From: Gammaproteobacteria bacterium
Lineage (GTDB): Bacteria; Pseudomonadota; Gammaproteobacteria; SZUA-229
Direction: 5' to 3'
Length of the DNA: 17,902 nucleotides
Assembly: GCA_011051475.1 (NCBI GenBank)
Contig: DRLE01000044.1
Span: 1-17,902, forward strand
The notes beneath the pieces are model-generated. The model saw nothing but the letters and a program-made list of their open reading frames with translations, was not told where the DNA came from and did not search any database. This document shows, one piece after another, positions 7,288 through 14,391 of the stretch (the stretch's first letter is position 1; each line of letters begins with the position of its first letter). The translations under genes were made by a program, and so were the position numbers.

Positions 7288-8418
7288 CTAAAACAGCTGT
7301 TTGAGTATTTGCAGATAGACTTTGGTTAAACGCTCCAGCTCTAGTATATTGATATTCTCATTGATCTTGTGGATGCTTTCGTTTACCGGGCCCAGCTCGA
7401 CCACCTGGGCGCCGGTGGGTGCGATAAAACGTCCGTCCGAGGTGCCGCCGGCGGTGGACAGTTCGGTATCGATATCACAGACGGTTTTAATGGCGGCCTT
7501 TGCCGCTTCCACCAGTTCGCCGTCCGGGGTCAGAAATGGCTGTCCGGACAGTGACCAGTCGAGGCTGTAGTCAAAGCCGTGTTTGTCGAGAATATCATGC
7601 ACGCGCTGACGGATCTGTGCATCGGTGATTTCGGTGGAAAAACGCAGATTGAACTGAACATGCAGCTCGCCGGGAATCACATTGCTGGCGCCGGTGCCGG
7701 CATGGATATTGGAAATCTGGAAACTGGTGGGCGGAAAAAAGTCATTGCCGTTGTCCCAGTGCTCGTTGCACAGTTCCTGCAGGGCGCCGGCAAACAGGTG
7801 AATGGGGTTTTTCGCCAGGTGGGGGTAGGCGATATGCCCCTGTACGCCATGCACGGTGAGGTCACCGGAGATGGAGCCGCGCCGCCCGTTCTTGATGACA
7901 TCGCCCAGCGTGTTGGTACTGGAGGGCTCGCCGACCAGGCACCATTTTATTTTTTCGTTTTTCTGCTCCAGGTATTCGACAACCTTTACCGTGCCGTCAG
8001 TCGCCGGGCCTTCCCCGTCGCTGGTAATCAGAAAACCGACAGAACCGCTGATATCTTTGCCATCGGCGAAAAATTCCTCGCAGGCGCAGATCATGGCGGC
8101 GATGCTGCTTTTCATGTCGGCGGCGCCGCGTCCGGTCAGAATATCGCCATCGATGGTTGGCTGGAAAGGATCGCTGCGCCACTGTTCCACCGGCCCGGTG
8201 GGTACCACGTCGGTATGTCCGGCAAAGACAAACAGCGGATCATCGCTGCCGCGCCGCGCCCACAGATTGTCGACTTCGCCAAAGCGCAGGTTTTCAATGC
8301 GAAAGCCCAGTGGTTGCAGCCTTTCGGCAATGATCTTCTGGCAGCCCAGGTCATCGGGGGTGACCGAGGGGATGCTGATAAGCTGGCGGGCGAGGTCAAG
8401 CGTGCGAGAGGCTGTCAT
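7288..8418 (-). CDS. dapE: Succinyl-diaminopimelate desuccinylase DapE (Gly in place of general-base Glu)
   Basis: DapE hydrolyses N-succinyl-L,L-diaminopimelate to L,L-diaminopimelate and succinate in lysine and peptidoglycan precursor synthesis. The 376-residue length and M20 di-zinc peptidase architecture are typical. Family metal ligands are all present with an offset of one from the H. influenzae enzyme: H68 in GHTDVVP, D101 in AADMK, E136, E164 in LVGEPSST and H350. The residue just before E136, normally the catalytic general base Glu (in TSDEE), is Gly135 here, encoded by GGG at 8014-8016 (minus strand). A single G-to-A change would restore Glu. Activity may therefore be impaired, or the base may be a sequence error. 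The ATG shares one base with the glnD stop (TAATG), so translation is coupled. Confidence 0.95.
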   Translation of the reverse strand: MTASRTLDLARQLISIPSVTPDDLGCQKIIAERLQPLGFRIENLRFGEVDNLWARRGSDDPLFVFAGHTDVVPTGPVEQWRSDPFQPTIDGDILTGRGAADMKSSIAAMICACEEFFADGKDISGSVGFLITSDGEGPATDGTVKVVEYLEQKNEKIKWCLVGEPSSTNTLGDVIKNGRRGSISGDLTVHGVQGHIAYPHLAKNPIHLFAGALQELCNEHWDNGNDFFPPTSFQISNIHAGTGASNVIPGELHVQFNLRFSTEITDAQIRQRVHDILDKHGFDYSLDWSLSGQPFLTPDGELVEAAKAAIKTVCDIDTELSTAGGTSDGRFIAPTGAQVVELGPVNESIHKINENINILELERLTKVYLQILKQLF

Positions 8419-11186
8419 TACAATACGTCTTCCAGTTGCTGTTTGAGGCGCTCCTGCTGTTCTTCTGACAGCGCGGTGTCCTGCTGGGTGCTGATAATAA
8501 AACTGTCCACGGCCTTTTCACCCGCCGTGGCGATACGGGCATTGAGAATTTTAAGCCCGTTGTCGACTATGGCGCCGGCAATATTGGCCAGTACACCGGT
8601 GCGGTCGATGGTTTCAATCACCAGTCGCGTGGCCTGTTTGTTGTCATTGTCCTGTTTGAAACTGATGACGGTCGGCGACGAGAAATAGCGATGACTGCGG
8701 CCGGTGCTGATGGCAGGCTGGCTGGTGTCGCCGGCTTCCCTGAGTTTTTCTTCGAGGCGCTGCTGGATCTGTTCGGCCGCGTAGCTGATTTCAGACGGGT
8801 CCAGGCCGGCAACAGGAATCAGGCGGAAGGTTTCCAGGGCGTAACCATCGGAAGCATTGGTGATCTGGGCGTCGACAATATCCACCTCGCTGTTGCTGAG
8901 CACGTTGACCACATCGTAGAAAATACGGTCACGGTCGGGCATATAAACCAGCAGTTCGATACTGTTGCCGCTGCGATCGACCCGGGTTTTTACCAGCGGC
9001 CGGGCAAGTGGCTGTCCAGGCTCGCCCTGCTGGCGCGCATCGTTGATCAGCTGCGTGTGCCAGACCACTTCGTTGGCATTGTGCGCGAGGAAGTAGTCGG
9101 TGTTCAGGCTGGCCCAGATTTCATGCGCACGGTGCGAGTCGATGCCGACGCGCTCAAGCTTGCGCAGGCTGTCGGTCTGGATTTCCTGGATATTGCTGTC
9201 GCGGTCGGTGTACTGCTGCAGGCCGGTATTGAGCACAGCCGCGGTCTTGTTGTACAGCTCGGCCAGCAGTTTGTCCTTCCAGTTGTTCCACTGCTTGGGA
9301 TTGGTGGCGCGGATATCGGAAATGGTCAGCAGATAGAGATAGTCCAGCCGCGGCAGGGTGGCCACGCGCTCGGCGAAATCCGAGATCACGGCCGGGTCGC
9401 TGATGTCCTTGCGCTGAGCGGTCATCGACATGACCAGGTGGTTTCTCACCAGCCAGCTGACCAGATCAGCATCTTCTTTCGATAAACCGTGTCGGTCGCA
9501 GAATGCTTTTGCATCGACCGCGCCCAGTTCGGAGTGGTCGCCGTGACGGCCCTTGGCGATATCATGGAACAGGCCGGCAATATAAAGCAGCCCCGGGTTT
9601 TTAAGGTGCTGGAAAATACCACTGGCCAGGGGAAACTCGTGACAGTATTCGGGCACCGAGAAACGGCGCATATTGCGAATAACGAACAGGGTGTGCTGGT
9701 CCACGGTATAGGCGTGGAACAGGTCGTACTGCATGCGCCCGACAATGGAGTCGAAGGCCGGGATATAGGCGGCCAGAATGCCGTAGCGGTTCATGCGGCG
9801 CAGTTCGTGGGTGACGCCGCGTGAACGGGTAATAATCCTGATAAACAGCTGTTGTGCGCGGGCGGAATTGCGCACCTTGTCGTCGATAAGGTGGCGGTAC
9901 TGACGCACCTGGCGGATGGTGGCGGCGCGCACGCCCTGGATATCGGGGTAGTCCTGCAGGATCAGAAACATCTCGAGAATGGCGCAGGGGTTTTCCTTGA
10001 AGATGGTATCACGGGTGGTTTCAATATAACCGTGGCGCACCTGAAAGCTGTCATTGATCAGCTCGGCTTCTGTTTCAACATCGGCATAGATAATCGCTTC
10101 GCGAAAATGCTGCAACAGCATTTCATTGAGCCGCTCCAGTTCAATCACGGTGCGGTAGTACTGCTGCATAAACTGCTCGATGGCTTCATTACGTGGATGT
10201 TCCGGGTCGTCAACGAAGCCGAACTCCAGCGCCAGGTCGCGCTGGTAGTCGAACAGCAGTCGGTCTTCGCGGCGTCCGGCCAGGTAGTGCAGGCTGCAGC
10301 GGATGCGCCAGAGCAGGTGCTGGCCGGCGAGCAGGGTATTGAGTTCGTCTTCCAGCAGAAAACCTTCCTTCACCAGGTCGGCCAGGCTGTCGGCGCCAAA
10401 GTGGCGCTTGGCCACCCAGCCGATCATCTGGATATCGCGCAGGCCGCCCGGGCTTTCCTTGATATTGGGTTCCAGGTTGTAGGCGGTATCGTTGAACTTG
10501 CCGTTGCGCTGGATCTGTTCTTCCAGCTTGGCCTGGAAGAATGCCTTAGAGTCCCAGATATGCTCGGGACCGGTCTGCTCCTTCATGGCATTGAACAGTT
10601 GCTCGTCACCGGCGAGCAGGCGCGCCTCCATAATATTGGTGGCCACGGTAATGTCTTTTTCCGCTTCCTCGACACATTCTTTCAGGGTGCGCACGCTGTG
10701 GCCGATTTCCAGGCGTATGTCCCACAGCAGCATAAGAAATTTTTCCAGGGCGGCCCTGGTGGCGTCGTCCTCTTCTTCATCCAGCAGCAGCATCAGATCG
10801 ATATCGGATTTCGGATGCAGCTCGCCACGGCCATAGCCGCCCACGGCAATCAGCGCCAGTGGCTGGCTGACCTCGGCAAACAGGAATTTGTATATCAGCC
10901 GGATAAGCCGGTCGGTCAGGCGGGCGCGGCCGAAAACGATCAGCTCGACATCGGCGCCATCGTGGTAAAGCTGTTTAAGGCCCTCATCGATCGCAAGCAC
11001 CGCCTGCTTCAGTACCTTGATCAGGTCCTGCGGACAATCGCTGAGGCAGCGTTGCAGTTCGCCCTCCAGGGCGGGTATGTCGAGCAGGGCATCGACGCTT
11101 TGCGCGGTGATCTCATTGTTTTTCCGGTTGCCCGCAGGGTTTTTCCGGCTGCCCTCAGGCGTGCCTGTCTGTAACTGAGTCGTCAT
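8418..11186 (-). CDS. glnD: Bifunctional PII uridylyltransferase/uridylyl-removing enzyme GlnD
   Basis: GlnD senses glutamine and adds or removes UMP on the PII proteins (GlnB/GlnK), thereby setting glutamine synthetase activity and nitrogen-regulated transcription. From the ATG at 11186 the protein has 922 residues, close to the roughly 890 of E. coli with a slightly longer N-terminus. Order of domains: nucleotidyltransferase with GGYGRGE and SDIDLM at about 116-132; a central helical region; an HD hydrolase domain with FHDIAKG at about 540-546; then two ACT domains at about 743-805 and 855-920. A TTG seven codons upstream (11207) would also be in frame but would overlap map. The ATG leaves a one-base gap after the map stop and is preferred. 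dapE follows by a TAATG overlap. Confidence 0.95.
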   Translation of the reverse strand: MTTQLQTGTPEGSRKNPAGNRKNNEITAQSVDALLDIPALEGELQRCLSDCPQDLIKVLKQAVLAIDEGLKQLYHDGADVELIVFGRARLTDRLIRLIYKFLFAEVSQPLALIAVGGYGRGELHPKSDIDLMLLLDEEEDDATRAALEKFLMLLWDIRLEIGHSVRTLKECVEEAEKDITVATNIMEARLLAGDEQLFNAMKEQTGPEHIWDSKAFFQAKLEEQIQRNGKFNDTAYNLEPNIKESPGGLRDIQMIGWVAKRHFGADSLADLVKEGFLLEDELNTLLAGQHLLWRIRCSLHYLAGRREDRLLFDYQRDLALEFGFVDDPEHPRNEAIEQFMQQYYRTVIELERLNEMLLQHFREAIIYADVETEAELINDSFQVRHGYIETTRDTIFKENPCAILEMFLILQDYPDIQGVRAATIRQVRQYRHLIDDKVRNSARAQQLFIRIITRSRGVTHELRRMNRYGILAAYIPAFDSIVGRMQYDLFHAYTVDQHTLFVIRNMRRFSVPEYCHEFPLASGIFQHLKNPGLLYIAGLFHDIAKGRHGDHSELGAVDAKAFCDRHGLSKEDADLVSWLVRNHLVMSMTAQRKDISDPAVISDFAERVATLPRLDYLYLLTISDIRATNPKQWNNWKDKLLAELYNKTAAVLNTGLQQYTDRDSNIQEIQTDSLRKLERVGIDSHRAHEIWASLNTDYFLAHNANEVVWHTQLINDARQQGEPGQPLARPLVKTRVDRSGNSIELLVYMPDRDRIFYDVVNVLSNSEVDIVDAQITNASDGYALETFRLIPVAGLDPSEISYAAEQIQQRLEEKLREAGDTSQPAISTGRSHRYFSSPTVISFKQDNDNKQATRLVIETIDRTGVLANIAGAIVDNGLKILNARIATAGEKAVDSFIISTQQDTALSEEQQERLKQQLEDVL

Positions 11187-11187
11187 T

Positions 11188-11955
11188 TTAAAGCTCGTCA
11201 CCTTCAAGCTGCGTTAATACTTCATGGCCGTCCTCGGTCACCAGTATGGTGTGTTCCCACTGCGCCGAGGGGCTGTGGTCCTTGGTGACCACGGTCCAGT
11301 TGTCCTTCATCAGTTTGACGTGGCGCTTGCCGGCATTGATCATCGGCTCGATGGTAAAGATCATGCCCGGTTCCAGCTCGATACCGGTACCGGCCTTGCC
11401 GTAATGCAGTACCTGCGGTTCCTCGTGAAAGCCCTGGCCGATGCCGTGACCGCAGTATTCGCGCACCACCGAGCAGTTCTGTGATTCGGCATAGGTCTGT
11501 ATGGCATGGCCGATATCGCCAAGATGGGCACCGGGTTTTACCTGCTCGATACCCCGGCGCAGGCATTCATGGGAGACCTCGCAGACACGGCGGGCGGGTA
11601 TCGGCGGTTCGCCGATATAGAACATCTTGCTGGTGTCGCCATGCCAGCCGTCCTTGATCACGGTGATATCGATATTGATAATGTCACCTTTTTTCAGCTT
11701 TTTCTCGCTGGGAATGCCGTGGCAGATCTGATGATTGACCGAGGTGCAGATGGATTTGGGGAAACCGTGATAATCCAGCGGCGCGGGAACAGCTTTCTGC
11801 TCATTGACGATATAGTCGTGGCAGATTCTGTCCAGCTCGTTGGTGGTAATGCCTGCCTTGACGTAGGGCCGGATCATCTGCAGTACCTCGGCGGCCAGGC
11901 GGCCGGCCACGCGCATTTTTTCAATTTCCTGATTATTTTTAATAATTATCGTCAT
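11188..11955 (-). CDS. map: Type I methionine aminopeptidase
   Basis: Map removes the initiator methionine from nascent proteins whose second residue is small. The 255-residue protein is the short type I form without N-terminal extension. All catalytic and metal-binding residues are visible: H79 in ICHGIP, D96 in the GDIINIDIT segment, D107 in HGDTSKMF, H170 in CGHGIG, E203 in TIEP and E234 in AQWEH. It is the first gene of a map-glnD-dapE operon and is transcribed away from rpsB, as in E. coli. Its ribosome-binding site is weak and no clear promoter could be picked for it within 11956-12045. Confidence 0.97.
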   Translation of the reverse strand: MTIIIKNNQEIEKMRVAGRLAAEVLQMIRPYVKAGITTNELDRICHDYIVNEQKAVPAPLDYHGFPKSICTSVNHQICHGIPSEKKLKKGDIINIDITVIKDGWHGDTSKMFYIGEPPIPARRVCEVSHECLRRGIEQVKPGAHLGDIGHAIQTYAESQNCSVVREYCGHGIGQGFHEEPQVLHYGKAGTGIELEPGMIFTIEPMINAGKRHVKLMKDNWTVVTKDHSPSAQWEHTILVTEDGHEVLTQLEGDEL

Positions 11956-12022
11956 GGTCTGTTTTGTCTTTTAAATCAATCTGTTATCGTGAGCATTCCG
12001 CCCGCTTGCACGGCCTGATCTG

Positions 12023-12051
12023 TTGTTTAATTGTTCTACCTGTGGTATAAA
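12023..12051 (+). promoter_or_regulatory. rpsB operon promoter with GC-rich discriminator
   Basis: TTGTTT at 12023-12028 and TATAAA at 12046-12051 are separated by exactly 17 bases. The -10 element is followed directly by GCGCCCGCG, a GC-rich discriminator typical of ribosomal promoters inhibited by ppGpp/DksA. Transcription would start near 12058, giving a leader of about 225 bases before rpsB. The rest of the map-rpsB gap before this promoter (11956-12022) shows no feature I can support. Confidence 0.7.
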
Positions 12052-12057
12052 GCGCCC

Positions 12058-12282
12058 GCGCTGGCAAAAGCTGCGCGAAAACACACGGTATCGTTGGTGT
12101 TTTCCGGACTGCAAAAATGCTTTCTGCGTCCGGGGTGCTAACTATATCTTATTTAAATACTCACATATACCGACACATGTAATCGGGTGCTGAATTAAAC
12201 GGTTTACAGATTGTGAAATCTGGCTGTTTAGGCGGTTTTTACATGGGGTGTATGGAGGCTCAACCCTTACAAGAGGATAACT
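12058..12282 (+). promoter_or_regulatory. Structured rpsB 5' leader (tff/t44-equivalent region)
   Basis: This long untranslated leader lies between map and rpsB, where E. coli encodes the tff/t44 RNA, now understood as the rpsB leader through which S2 represses its own mRNA. Visible hairpins are GAAAACAC/GTGTTTTC (12077-12084 with 12097-12104), CCGGAC/GTCCGG (12104-12109 with 12128-12133, extended inward by GCA/TGC), and CAGATT/AATCTG (12207-12212 with 12217-12222). Close to the gene, GGGGTG and CAACCC segments (12245-12250 and 12261-12266) could pair around GTATGGAGGCT. The ribosome-binding site AGAGGA precedes the ATG at 12283. S2 autoregulation here is inferred from position and known biology. 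A short ORF (12243-12290) also fits in this leader. Confidence 0.6.
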
Positions 12283-13296
12283 ATGTCTAACGTATCTATG
12301 CGTCTGATGCTTGAAGCAGGCGTGCATTTTGGTCACCAAACCCGTTTCTGGAACCCGCAAATGGCCGAGTACATCTTCGGCGCCAGGAACAAGATCCATA
12401 TCATCAACCTGGAAAAAACCCTGCCCCTGTACAACGAGGCAGTGAACGCCATTGGCAAGATTGCCTCCCAGCGCGGCACCATCCTGTTTGTCGGCACCAA
12501 GCGTGCGGCGCGCAAGATTATTTCCGAAGAAGCCCAGCGCTGTGGCATGCCTTATGTCAGTCATCGCTGGTTGGGCGGCATGCTGACCAACTACAAGACC
12601 ATTCGTCAGTCCATCCAGCGCCTGAAGGAACTGGAAGAAATGGCCGAAAACGGTGGTTTTGACCGTCTCAATAAAAAGGAACAGCTGATGCTGACCCGCG
12701 AGATGGAAAAGAAGGAAAAGGTTCTCGGTGGTATCAAGGATATGAAAGGTCTGCCCGATGCGGTATTCATTATCGATGTCGGCCATGAAGACATTGCCGT
12801 GAAGGAAGCCAATACACTGGGTATTCCCGTATTCGGCATTGTTGACACCAATAACTCGCCGGACGGTATCGATTATGTTATCCCGGGCAATGATGATGCC
12901 ATCAAGGCCATCCAGCTGTATGCCCAGGGTGTCGCCGATGCGGTTATCGAAGGTCGTGCCTCAGCAGTTCTGCAGCAGGCCGAAGAAGCGACCGCAAAGG
13001 CTGCGCCGAAGGCCGCACCCAAGAAAGCCGCACCCAAGCGCAAGGTAGAAGCTGAAGAAGCCCCTGCCGAAGAAGCTGCGTCTGAAGAGGCAGCGCCTGA
13101 AGCAGCTGCAGCCGAGGAAGCCCCGGCCGCAGAAGAAGCGCCGGCAGAAAAAGCCGCGGCACCCAAGAAGAAGGCAGCCGTGAAAAAGAAAGCTGCCGTC
13201 AAGAAAAAGGCAGCCGTGAAAAAGAAAGCCGCCGCCAAGAAAAAAGCAGCACCGAAAAAGAAAGCCGCCGCTGCTGCTGAAGATGCCGCCGAGTAA
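12283..13296 (+). CDS. rpsB: 30S ribosomal protein S2 with long acidic/basic C-terminal tail
   Basis: S2 binds 16S rRNA in the 30S body and helps recruit S1. Residues 1 to about 233 are a normal S2 core, with the GVHFGHQTRFWNP opening, the TKRAA segment, the HRWLGGMLTN segment and the VDTNNSPDGIDYVIPGND segment. The family norm is about 240 residues; this protein has 337. The extra 100 residues divide into a short basic part (238-255), a Glu/Ala/Pro acidic part (256-290), and six KKKAA(V/A/P) hexapeptides (295-330) that resemble histone H1 tails or the C-terminus of AlgP. The frame is open throughout and ends in an ordinary stop, so this is not a readthrough artefact of the window. It leads the rpsB-tsf transcript. 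Confidence 0.97.
   Translation: MSNVSMRLMLEAGVHFGHQTRFWNPQMAEYIFGARNKIHIINLEKTLPLYNEAVNAIGKIASQRGTILFVGTKRAARKIISEEAQRCGMPYVSHRWLGGMLTNYKTIRQSIQRLKELEEMAENGGFDRLNKKEQLMLTREMEKKEKVLGGIKDMKGLPDAVFIIDVGHEDIAVKEANTLGIPVFGIVDTNNSPDGIDYVIPGNDDAIKAIQLYAQGVADAVIEGRASAVLQQAEEATAKAAPKAAPKKAAPKRKVEAEEAPAEEAASEEAAPEAAAAEEAPAAEEAPAEKAAAPKKKAAVKKKAAVKKKAAVKKKAAAKKKAAPKKKAAAAAEDAAE
13165..13272 (+). repeat. Six 18-bp units (three 36-bp units) coding KKKAAx in rpsB
   Basis: Six in-frame 18-base units encode KKKAAV, KKKAAV, KKKAAV, KKKAAA, KKKAAP and KKKAAA. Codon choice alternates: units 1, 3 and 5 begin with AAG and most use GCA for the first Ala, while units 2, 4 and 6 all begin AAA-AAG-AAA and use GCT or GCC. 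The true duplication unit is therefore probably 36 bases. Confidence 0.85.
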
Positions 13297-13346
13297 GGCC
13301 GGCAGTGAACATTTATTTTCAAGATCTATTTTAAGAGGTTACTGTG

Positions 13347-14228
13347 ATGCAAATTACAGCTTCAATGGTTAAAGAACTGCGTGAACGTACAGGTTCAGGC
13401 ATGATGGAATGCAAAAAAGCCCTGCAGGAAGCAAACGGCGATATCGATGTTGCCATCGAAAACATGCGTAAATCCGGCCTGGCCAAGGCTGACAAGAAAT
13501 CCGGCCGCGTCGCCGCCGAAGGTCGCGTGGTTATCGAGATCAGCGATGACGGCAAGTCTGCCGCCGTGGTTGAAGTGAACTGCGAAACCGATTTCGTTTC
13601 CGGTGGTGATGACTTCCTGTCTTTCGTGCAGGCCGTTGCCAAAACCGCGCTGGCCAACCGGCCTGCTGATGTTGCCGCACTGTCTGAAATGACACTGGAA
13701 GGCAGCGATGAAAGTATCGAAACGGTACGCAAGGAAATGGTTGCCCGTATCGGCGAAAACATCCAGCTGCGCCGTTTTGAAATCGTCGAAACCGAAAACG
13801 GTCAGCTCGGCAAGTACATGCACGGCAATCGCATGGGCGTTCTGGTTGAAATGGAAGGCGGCAATGACGAGCTGATCAAGGATATCGCCATGCATATCGC
13901 CGCCAGTAACCCGATGTGTGTCAGCGAAGACGACGTGCCCGCCGAAGTACTGGAAAAAGAAAAGGAAATCCTGCGGGCACAGGCGCTGGAAAGCGGCAAG
14001 CCGGCCGACATCGTCGAAAAGATGCTGACCGGTCGTATCCGCAAGTACCTGGCGGAAATCACCCTGCTGGGCCAGTCCTTCGTCAAGGACCCGGACAAGA
14101 CCGTGGAAACCCTGCTGTCGGATGCCGGCGCCAAAGTGAACCGCTTTGTTCGCTACGAAGTCGGCGAAGGTATCGAGAAGAAACAGGAAAATTTTGCTGA
14201 TGAGGTTATGGCCCAGGTGAACGGCTAG
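13347..14228 (+). CDS. tsf: Elongation factor Ts
   Basis: EF-Ts is the guanine-nucleotide exchange factor that regenerates EF-Tu-GTP. From the ATG the protein has 293 residues, the usual gammaproteobacterial length. The N-terminal UBA-like domain contains VKELRERTGSGMMECKKAL, followed by the signature NCETDFVS segment that contacts EF-Tu. Two core subdomains and a C-terminal helical module follow. A GTG at 13344 directly before the ATG is also in frame. The ATG is preferred because AGAGG (13334-13338) then has an 8-base spacing. The gene follows rpsB by 50 bases, the conserved rpsB-tsf pairing. Confidence 0.97.
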   Translation: MQITASMVKELRERTGSGMMECKKALQEANGDIDVAIENMRKSGLAKADKKSGRVAAEGRVVIEISDDGKSAAVVEVNCETDFVSGGDDFLSFVQAVAKTALANRPADVAALSEMTLEGSDESIETVRKEMVARIGENIQLRRFEIVETENGQLGKYMHGNRMGVLVEMEGGNDELIKDIAMHIAASNPMCVSEDDVPAEVLEKEKEILRAQALESGKPADIVEKMLTGRIRKYLAEITLLGQSFVKDPDKTVETLLSDAGAKVNRFVRYEVGEGIEKKQENFADEVMAQVNG

Positions 14229-14261
14229 ACTGAAACAGAAGGTTAAACCAGCATGATACAA

Positions 14262-14310
14262 AAGGCCCTGATTCGAAACCTGCTTCGACAGAGGAATTAA
14301 GGCTTTTTTT
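14262..14310 (+). terminator. First of two tandem terminators after tsf
   Basis: GCCCTGATTC (14265-14274) can pair with GAATTAAGGC (14294-14303), giving a 10-bp stem with one mismatch and one G-U. It is followed at once by seven Ts (14304-14310). The loop is about 19 bases. It lies 36 bases after the tsf stop, and its form fits a Rho-independent terminator. Confidence 0.6.
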
Positions 14311-14313
14311 ATC

Positions 14314-14344
14314 AAAAAAACCGGGGGACTTCTCCCGGTTTTTT
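14314..14344. terminator. Strong, probably bidirectional terminator between tsf and pyrH
   Basis: An A-run (14314-14320) leads into CCGGG at 14321-14325. This pairs with CCCGG at 14334-14338 around a short loop, and a T-run (14339-14344) follows. The A and T runs extend the stem and make it functional in either direction. Together with the preceding hairpin it separates rpsB-tsf from pyrH. Confidence 0.85.
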
Positions 14345-14355
14345 GTGTATGACGA

Positions 14356-14391
14356 TATAATAATCAAAATCATAATGGAGCATACAGAGAG
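14356..14391 (+). promoter_or_regulatory. Possible pyrH promoter -10 region
   Basis: A perfect TATAAT occurs at 14356-14361, just past the terminator and 31 bases before the pyrH start. No good -35 hexamer lies at 16-18 bases because that region is the terminator stem. A promoter here would explain how pyrH onward is expressed after two terminators. Read-through is the alternative. Confidence 0.3.

Noticed and set aside
7579..8688. 369-codon plus-strand open frame
   Set aside because: It lies opposite dapE and the end of glnD, and its low-complexity composition is that of an antisense shadow.
9852..11174. 440-codon plus-strand open frame
   Set aside because: It is antisense to glnD, whose motifs and length are unambiguous. 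It arises from codon bias on the opposite strand and shows no family resemblance.
13238..13246. Programmed -1 frameshift at the A6G run in the rpsB tail
   Set aside because: The run is read as AAA-AAA-G in the rpsB frame, not the A-AAA-AAG phasing needed for a slippery heptamer.
12873..13322. 149-codon minus-strand Ala/Phe-rich frame
   Set aside because: It is the reverse complement of the Lys/Ala/Glu repeat of S2 and has no start signals.
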